From positions 62,001 to 126,000 of the forward strand of contig NZ_JBQHVU010000005.1 in the NCBI RefSeq assembly GCF_052064335.1: DNA of 64,000 bases. The letters run 5' to 3'. The DNA comes from Weimeria sp002480925. Its GTDB lineage: Bacteria; Bacillota; Clostridia; Lachnospirales; Lachnospiraceae. Below are positions 60,095 to 64,000 of this stretch, piece after piece. How positions within the stretch are numbered: position 1 is the stretch's first letter; each line of letters begins with the position of its first letter. The position numbers and the translations under genes were made by a program. The notes under the pieces were generated by a model. It made no database searches, had not been told where the DNA came from, and saw only the letters and a list, made by a program, of their open reading frames with translations.

Positions 60095-60809
60095 TTCAAA
60101 GAGCTCTGCGATTCCGGCCCGTCATCCGGGAAAGATATCTGCATCTATGATGTGTGCAGGACTTGACAAGATTTTTTACTATCTGACCGAATTCAAGGAG
60201 GCAAAGCTTGAGTTCCTTCATATAGATGTTATGGACGGGCAGTTCGTTCCCAACTTCGCGCTTGGTACTGATTATGCCAAGAGCCTTCGGAGGATAACCG
60301 ACATACCATTCGATTTCCATTTCCTGACCATGGATCCGCTTGAGAAGATGAGCTGGTTCGATATCAGGGAGGGAGATCAGGTCGCTTTTCATTATGAAAA
60401 CAACACTCATATAGCAGAGTGTCTGCAGTACCTTAAGAGACTCTCGGCTACCGCTCTTGTAGCTATAAACCCTGAGACGGATTACAGGGTGTTAGATCCT
60501 TATCTCGATGATCTTGACGGAGTTCTGGCTATGACGGTTCATCCGGGATTTGCAGGAAAGAAGCTTGTACCTTCTACAATGGATAAGGTCAAGGAGATGA
60601 GGGAATATTTCCATTCCATAGGAAAGGATGACCTTATAATCGAGGTGGACGGCAATATCACAATAGAGAATGCCAGAAAGCTTTATGAAAGAGGAGCCGA
60701 TGTATTTGTGGCCGGGTCATCATCACTTTTCCATAAGGGAGAGACAGCAGTAAGCGAGGTCATAAGACAGAAGAGACTTGCAATCGGCTGGAAGGAGGAG
60801 GATCTGTGA
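60087..60809 (+). CDS. Ribulose-phosphate 3-epimerase-like protein
   Basis: A 240-residue TIM-barrel protein. The catalytic Asp and His are in FLHIDVMDGQFVPN and FDFHFLTM, the later NPET and MTVHPGFAGKKLVP segments follow the family, and the second catalytic Asp is in IIEVDGNIT (usually VDGGI). It is divergent from housekeeping Rpe but keeps the acid-base pair. It should interconvert ribulose-5- and xylulose-5-phosphate, or a similar pair. Being embedded in a polyol-polymer operon suggests it sets which pentulose phosphate is reduced. The ATG at 60087 has GAGG upstream; a GTG at 60075 is possible. Confidence 0.85.
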   Translation: MADSKSSAIPARHPGKISASMMCAGLDKIFYYLTEFKEAKLEFLHIDVMDGQFVPNFALGTDYAKSLRRITDIPFDFHFLTMDPLEKMSWFDIREGDQVAFHYENNTHIAECLQYLKRLSATALVAINPETDYRVLDPYLDDLDGVLAMTVHPGFAGKKLVPSTMDKVKEMREYFHSIGKDDLIIEVDGNITIENARKLYERGADVFVAGSSSLFHKGETAVSEVIRQKRLAIGWKEEDL

Positions 60810-61528
60810 TGAGATATGCAGCTATCCTTGCCGGTGGAGTAGGAAACCGGATGAAATCAGCCCATATTCCCAAGCAGTTCTTAGAGATCGCCGGAAAGCC
60901 CATAATCATCTGGACTCTTGAAAGGATTATGAAGTCAGCTCTTTTCGATGAGATAATCATAGCCATCCATCCTGAGTGGAACGAGTACTTAAAGACCATG
61001 ATAAGGGACAGGGATCTGAACAGGAGCTATGTAAAGGTCATCGATGGAGGAAAGGAAAGGCTTGACACTATAAGGAATGTCATAGACTACATTGATAAGA
61101 CTCATGGTGTAAACGATTCTGACAAGATCCTTATCCATGATGCTGTACGTCCTTTTGTGACAGATAAGATCATGAAGGATTCAATGGATGCCTTAGACCA
61201 GTATCCGGCAGTAGTCGCAGCTATTCCGGCAACAGATACAATGCTATGGATAGAGGATGGCACCAAGGTGGATTCAATGCCTGCAAGAAGCAAGCTTTTT
61301 CATGGACAGGCACCTGATTCCTTCCGGCTTACAGTGTTAAGGGATTCTCTTGACTCCCTAAGCGACGAGGAAAAGGAGACGATCACAGGAACAGCCCAGA
61401 TCTGTCTTACCAAGGGTATAGAGATACATACTGTTCCGGGAGATGTGGAGAATATCAAGCTGACAAGCGATGGCGATCTGATGATAGCTGAGGGGATAAT
61501 GCGCGAAAGAATAGAGAGAGACAAATGA
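60809..61528 (+). CDS. 2-C-methylerythritol/ribitol-phosphate cytidylyltransferase family (TarI/IspD-like)
   Basis: A 239-residue CTP-dependent cytidylyltransferase. The nucleotide loop AAILAGGVGNRMKS and the PKQFLEIAGKPIIIWTLE segment are shared by IspD and TarI; VIDGGKERLDTIRNVIDYI and HDAVRPFVTDKI follow. The fusion-free form next to a reductase and a CDP-polyol phosphotransferase favours TarI (CDP-ribitol or related CDP-pentitol). dxs and ispA lie elsewhere in the window without an ispD, so an additional IspD role cannot be excluded. The ATG at 60809 overlaps the upstream stop (TGATG) and has GGAGGAGG upstream. Confidence 0.86.
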   Translation: MRYAAILAGGVGNRMKSAHIPKQFLEIAGKPIIIWTLERIMKSALFDEIIIAIHPEWNEYLKTMIRDRDLNRSYVKVIDGGKERLDTIRNVIDYIDKTHGVNDSDKILIHDAVRPFVTDKIMKDSMDALDQYPAVVAAIPATDTMLWIEDGTKVDSMPARSKLFHGQAPDSFRLTVLRDSLDSLSDEEKETITGTAQICLTKGIEIHTVPGDVENIKLTSDGDLMIAEGIMRERIERDK

Positions 61529-63255
61529 TGGAAGAACACAGCGGTATAATAGTAGATGAGGTGCATTTTGCCAGAGTGCTTCTGCATGTAAGCGGCCATA
61601 TCACAGAAGATGTAGGTGAACTGTCAAAGGCCAGCATATATATAAAGGACTCCTATCACGGTAAGCTTAAGCCCTCACATCTGGACTTCGACCGCAAGCT
61701 AAGAAGGTTTCATATAGTCTATCATATTCTGGGAGCAAACAACTCTTATCCTATAGAGACAGGAGATTACTACCTGCGTCTTAAAAATCATGGAGAGAAG
61801 TATTATTCATATCTGGCCCCTGCCCTGAGGAACTGCGAGAAGGACGGAAGGCTTAAGTATATTCCGGCTCAGCAGGATATCGACAGTGGTGATACAGATA
61901 AAAAGCCCTTCCAGTTTACCTTTTCAAGGAATACTGCAAAGCATGGCAGAGAGATCTTCGAGATGTTTTCGATGATGGACCTCGATGAGGATACTCTGTA
62001 TTTCAGAGTGCGCTACCAGCCTCAGCTTGAGGATATGGGTATCATCTACAACATGAAGCAGCGCTTCAGGGAGTGGAAGGCCAATACCAGAAAGGCATTC
62101 AATCCATTTAAGGAGAGCATTCTGATAAAGAAATTCAACAGATATGAGGAGAAGAGGAAAAAGCTGCGGGCAGCAGGCAGGAAGCCGACTATTCTTTTTG
62201 CATCAGGCTCCAGAAGCTCTCTGAGTGGAAATGAGGAGTATATCTACAATAGGATGAAGGAGAGGAATCTCCTTAATGATTACAATATCCTGTTCAATTT
62301 CAAATCAAATATAAATGAGCGCTACGGGACCATAGGATCATTCAAGTTCACAAAGCAGCTTGCTATGAGTGACATAATAATGATCGACGATTTCCTTCCT
62401 TTCGTCTATAAGTTCGACTATCCTTGCGATGTGAAATTCGTCCAGGTCTGGCATGCCTGCGGCGCATTCAAGTCTCTCGGATTTGAAAGGGAGGGCAAGC
62501 CGGGCGCTCCAAAGACAAACACCAGGGTGCATAAGTGCTATACCCATATGCCTGTAAGCTCAGAGCATTCCGGCAGACACCATGCCGAGGCCTTCGGACT
62601 TCCTGAGAAGGTTTTCCTTCCTATAGGGATTCCAAGGACAGATATTTTCTTCGATGAAGAGTATAAGAAAAGCATGGTAGAAAAGCTCCGTCAGGAATAC
62701 CCTATTATAAAGCGCAGGGACAGGGTTTATCTCTATGCGCCTACATTCCGTGGAAATAATGCGGTGGATGCTCATTTCCCTATGGAAAGAGTTGACTGGA
62801 AGAAATGGGGAGCTTTCCTCAAAGAGAGAAATGAGCTCCTTCTTGTCAAGATGCATCCATTTGTGAAGGAATCGATTGATATTCCTGAGGAATACAGGGA
62901 ATATATAATCGATATGTCTGAATACAGGGAGGTAAATGACATTCTCTTCATTACTGATGTGATGATAACCGATTATTCCTCAGTAATGTATGAGTTTTCA
63001 CTGCTCAGAAGGCCAATGTATTTCTTCGCCTTTGATCAGAGAATGTATGAGAACAGCCGTGATTTCTATGAGCCATATGAGGAGACGGTTCCGTCGCCAT
63101 CTGTCATAGTAAAGACCTTCCCGGCTCTTCTGCACGCGCTTTCTGATACTGAGAACTATGATTATCAGGCGCTTGATAGGTTTGTGAAGAAGAATTTTAC
63201 ATATACAGACGGTAAGTCAACTGACAGGTTTATCGATCAGATAATATTAAAGTAA
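61525..63255 (+). CDS. CDP-glycerol/CDP-ribitol glycerophosphotransferase family (TagF/TarL-like)
   Basis: A 576-residue peripheral membrane polymerase or primase. The N-terminal 200 residues are a divergent region. The C-terminal transferase domain has FASGSRSSLSGNEEYIYNRM, VWHACGAFKSLG (catalytic-type His), PTFRGNN, LLLVKMHPF and ITDYSSVMYEFSLL, all typical of Glyphos_transf (PF04464). It should move polyol-phosphate units from CDP-polyol onto a lipid-linked or surface acceptor, building a teichoic-acid-like polymer. The ATG overlaps the cytidylyltransferase stop (ATGA). It completes the four-gene operon. Confidence 0.9.
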   Translation: MMEEHSGIIVDEVHFARVLLHVSGHITEDVGELSKASIYIKDSYHGKLKPSHLDFDRKLRRFHIVYHILGANNSYPIETGDYYLRLKNHGEKYYSYLAPALRNCEKDGRLKYIPAQQDIDSGDTDKKPFQFTFSRNTAKHGREIFEMFSMMDLDEDTLYFRVRYQPQLEDMGIIYNMKQRFREWKANTRKAFNPFKESILIKKFNRYEEKRKKLRAAGRKPTILFASGSRSSLSGNEEYIYNRMKERNLLNDYNILFNFKSNINERYGTIGSFKFTKQLAMSDIIMIDDFLPFVYKFDYPCDVKFVQVWHACGAFKSLGFEREGKPGAPKTNTRVHKCYTHMPVSSEHSGRHHAEAFGLPEKVFLPIGIPRTDIFFDEEYKKSMVEKLRQEYPIIKRRDRVYLYAPTFRGNNAVDAHFPMERVDWKKWGAFLKERNELLLVKMHPFVKESIDIPEEYREYIIDMSEYREVNDILFITDVMITDYSSVMYEFSLLRRPMYFFAFDQRMYENSRDFYEPYEETVPSPSVIVKTFPALLHALSDTENYDYQALDRFVKKNFTYTDGKSTDRFIDQIILK

Positions 63256-63267
63256 AGGAGTGATATT

Positions 63268-64000
63268 TTGAAGTTCGCCCGCACAAAGGCTTTTATGCTT
63301 GCGGTGGCTATGCTTGCAACAGGCATCGGAGGATGCATAGGGCCAGCTGATGCCTATGCAGCATCAAAGAAAGGATACGGAACAGCGACAGTCAGGATCT
63401 TTGCAACAACAGACATGCATGGACAGAGTGTAAAGCTGAATTATGATTCAGCCTCGGACGGAGAAGGCAGTCTGGCTCAGATAGCAGGGATTGTAAAGGA
63501 AAAGAGAAAGATAAAGTACGGAACCTCTGTCACAGTAGACTGTGGAGATAATCTATACGGTATAGGAGCCGAGAGTCTGATGAAGGGATCAGACAGCGGA
63601 GCCCAGTATATGTACGAGGAGATGAAGGCTCTTGGCTATGATGCCATCACACTTGGTAATCATGATTTTGACTACGGAGTCGATTACATAAAGAAGGCCA
63701 TTTCCGATACAGGTATGAAGAGCAAGGTCGTACTCTCTAATGTCGTTGACGCCAAAACCAAAAAGAACCTTTACAAAAGCGGGATGATAGTAAAGAAAAA
63801 CATCACGACCACCAGTGGGAAAAAGAAGACTATCAGGATCGGATTCGTGGGTGCAGTCGTTCCGTCACTAACCAGGAAAAAGGATGGAATGAGCTCTGAG
63901 TCTGATTCGGATGCAACCGAGGTGACATCTCTTGCTACAGCTGTTTCATGGCAGGGGATAATAGAGACCAGGGACATTGTCGAATCGGTAAGATCGGAGG
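63268..64000 (+). CDS. Secreted 5'-nucleotidase/cyclic phosphodiesterase family protein (3' end outside window)
   Basis: The start is a TTG at 63268 with AAGGAG 7 bases upstream; 244 residues are visible. A signal peptide (KFARTKAFMLAVAMLATGIGG, split for length) ends near AYA-AS; an IGGC motif could alternatively be a lipobox. The metallophosphatase domain begins VRIFATTDMHG (first metal-binding motif) and has VDCGDN and LGNHDFDYG. Members hydrolyse extracellular nucleotides, cyclic nucleotides or related esters. Whether a C-terminal 5'-nucleotidase domain or wall anchor follows cannot be seen. Confidence 0.85.
   Translation, partial: MKFARTKAFMLAVAMLATGIGGCIGPADAYAASKKGYGTATVRIFATTDMHGQSVKLNYDSASDGEGSLAQIAGIVKEKRKIKYGTSVTVDCGDNLYGIGAESLMKGSDSGAQYMYEEMKALGYDAITLGNHDFDYGVDYIKKAISDTGMKSKVVLSNVVDAKTKKNLYKSGMIVKKNITTTSGKKKTIRIGFVGAVVPSLTRKKDGMSSESDSDATEVTSLATAVSWQGIIETRDIVESVRSE

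Overview
The window reads as a stretch of core chromosome from a Gram-positive anaerobe of the class Clostridia, most like a Lachnospiraceae member. The support is: the conserved clostridial order asp23-nusB-xseA-xseB-ispA-dxs-tlyA-nadK-argR-recN; an xpaC-telA pair; a feoA-feoA-feoB operon with a small Cys-rich FeoB-associated protein; a DUF5685 gene beside a J-domain gene; a DNPR-type (meso-diaminopimelate) MurE; and heavy use of AGG/AGA and ATA codons with AGGAGG-type ribosome sites. No insertion sequence, prophage, CRISPR array or rRNA was seen.

Layout. 1-4.8 kb: tail of a MocR-type regulator, xpaC-telA, ldh and pta. 4.8-7.5 kb (minus): a tRNA-modification/sulfur operon (yigZ, tcdA, rhodanese-TtcA fusion). 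7.6-10.1 kb: a class A penicillin-binding protein that has lost the catalytic residues of both enzyme domains, then tRNA-Gln. 10.3-18.1 kb: acyl-ACP thioesterase, UDP-sugar pyrophosphorylase, glycosyltransferase, LCP ligase, glmS and an HtrA protease. 18.3-21.4 kb: arcC, a structured 3' repeat array, pyruvate kinase and a DtxR/MntR regulator. 21.5-24.8 kb: the iron-uptake operon. 24.9-26.4 kb (minus): a secreted transglutaminase-like protein and tRNAs Phe, Gly(TCC), Gly(CCC). 26.5-36.6 kb: a RelA/SpoT-domain synthetase and the long replication/isoprenoid operon. 36.7-46.8 kb: galT, pyrBI, DUF5685-DnaJ-Crp, murE-priA-def-fmt. 46.8-49.6 kb: a cobalamin riboswitch controlling a secreted CbiK-type chelatase, then an AP2-domain protein. 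49.6-54.6 kb: a glycosyltransferase and a large EAL/GGDEF protein. 54.7-56.6 kb: a radical SAM protein with a second copy of the 3' repeat array. 56.6-63.3 kb: a surface-polymer cluster (LicD, pyruvyltransferase-like, and a four-gene set predicted to make a CDP-pentitol and transfer the polyol phosphate). The window ends inside a secreted 5'-nucleotidase gene.

The strongest unexplained signal is a pair of intergenic arrays (about 19.32-19.54 kb and 56.29-56.52 kb), each starting at the stop codon of the gene before it and ending in a terminator. Each contains 22-nt stem-loops, partly at an exact 54-nt spacing. Across eight stem-loops the paired bases change together (GAGC/GCTC, GAAC/GTTC, AAGC/GCTT outside; GCC/GGC, GTC/GAC, GCT/AGC inside) while the 4-2-3-3-3-3-4 layout is kept. 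This covariation points to a structured RNA element in 3' untranslated regions. Other items worth attention are the pseudo-penicillin-binding protein, the AP2/HNH-like/AP2 protein with a perfect palindrome upstream, the riboswitch-controlled extracytoplasmic chelatase with a NEAT-like tail, and the pentitol-phosphate operon.

All calls come from reading the sequence. No database or folding search was run, so family names rest on recognised motifs.
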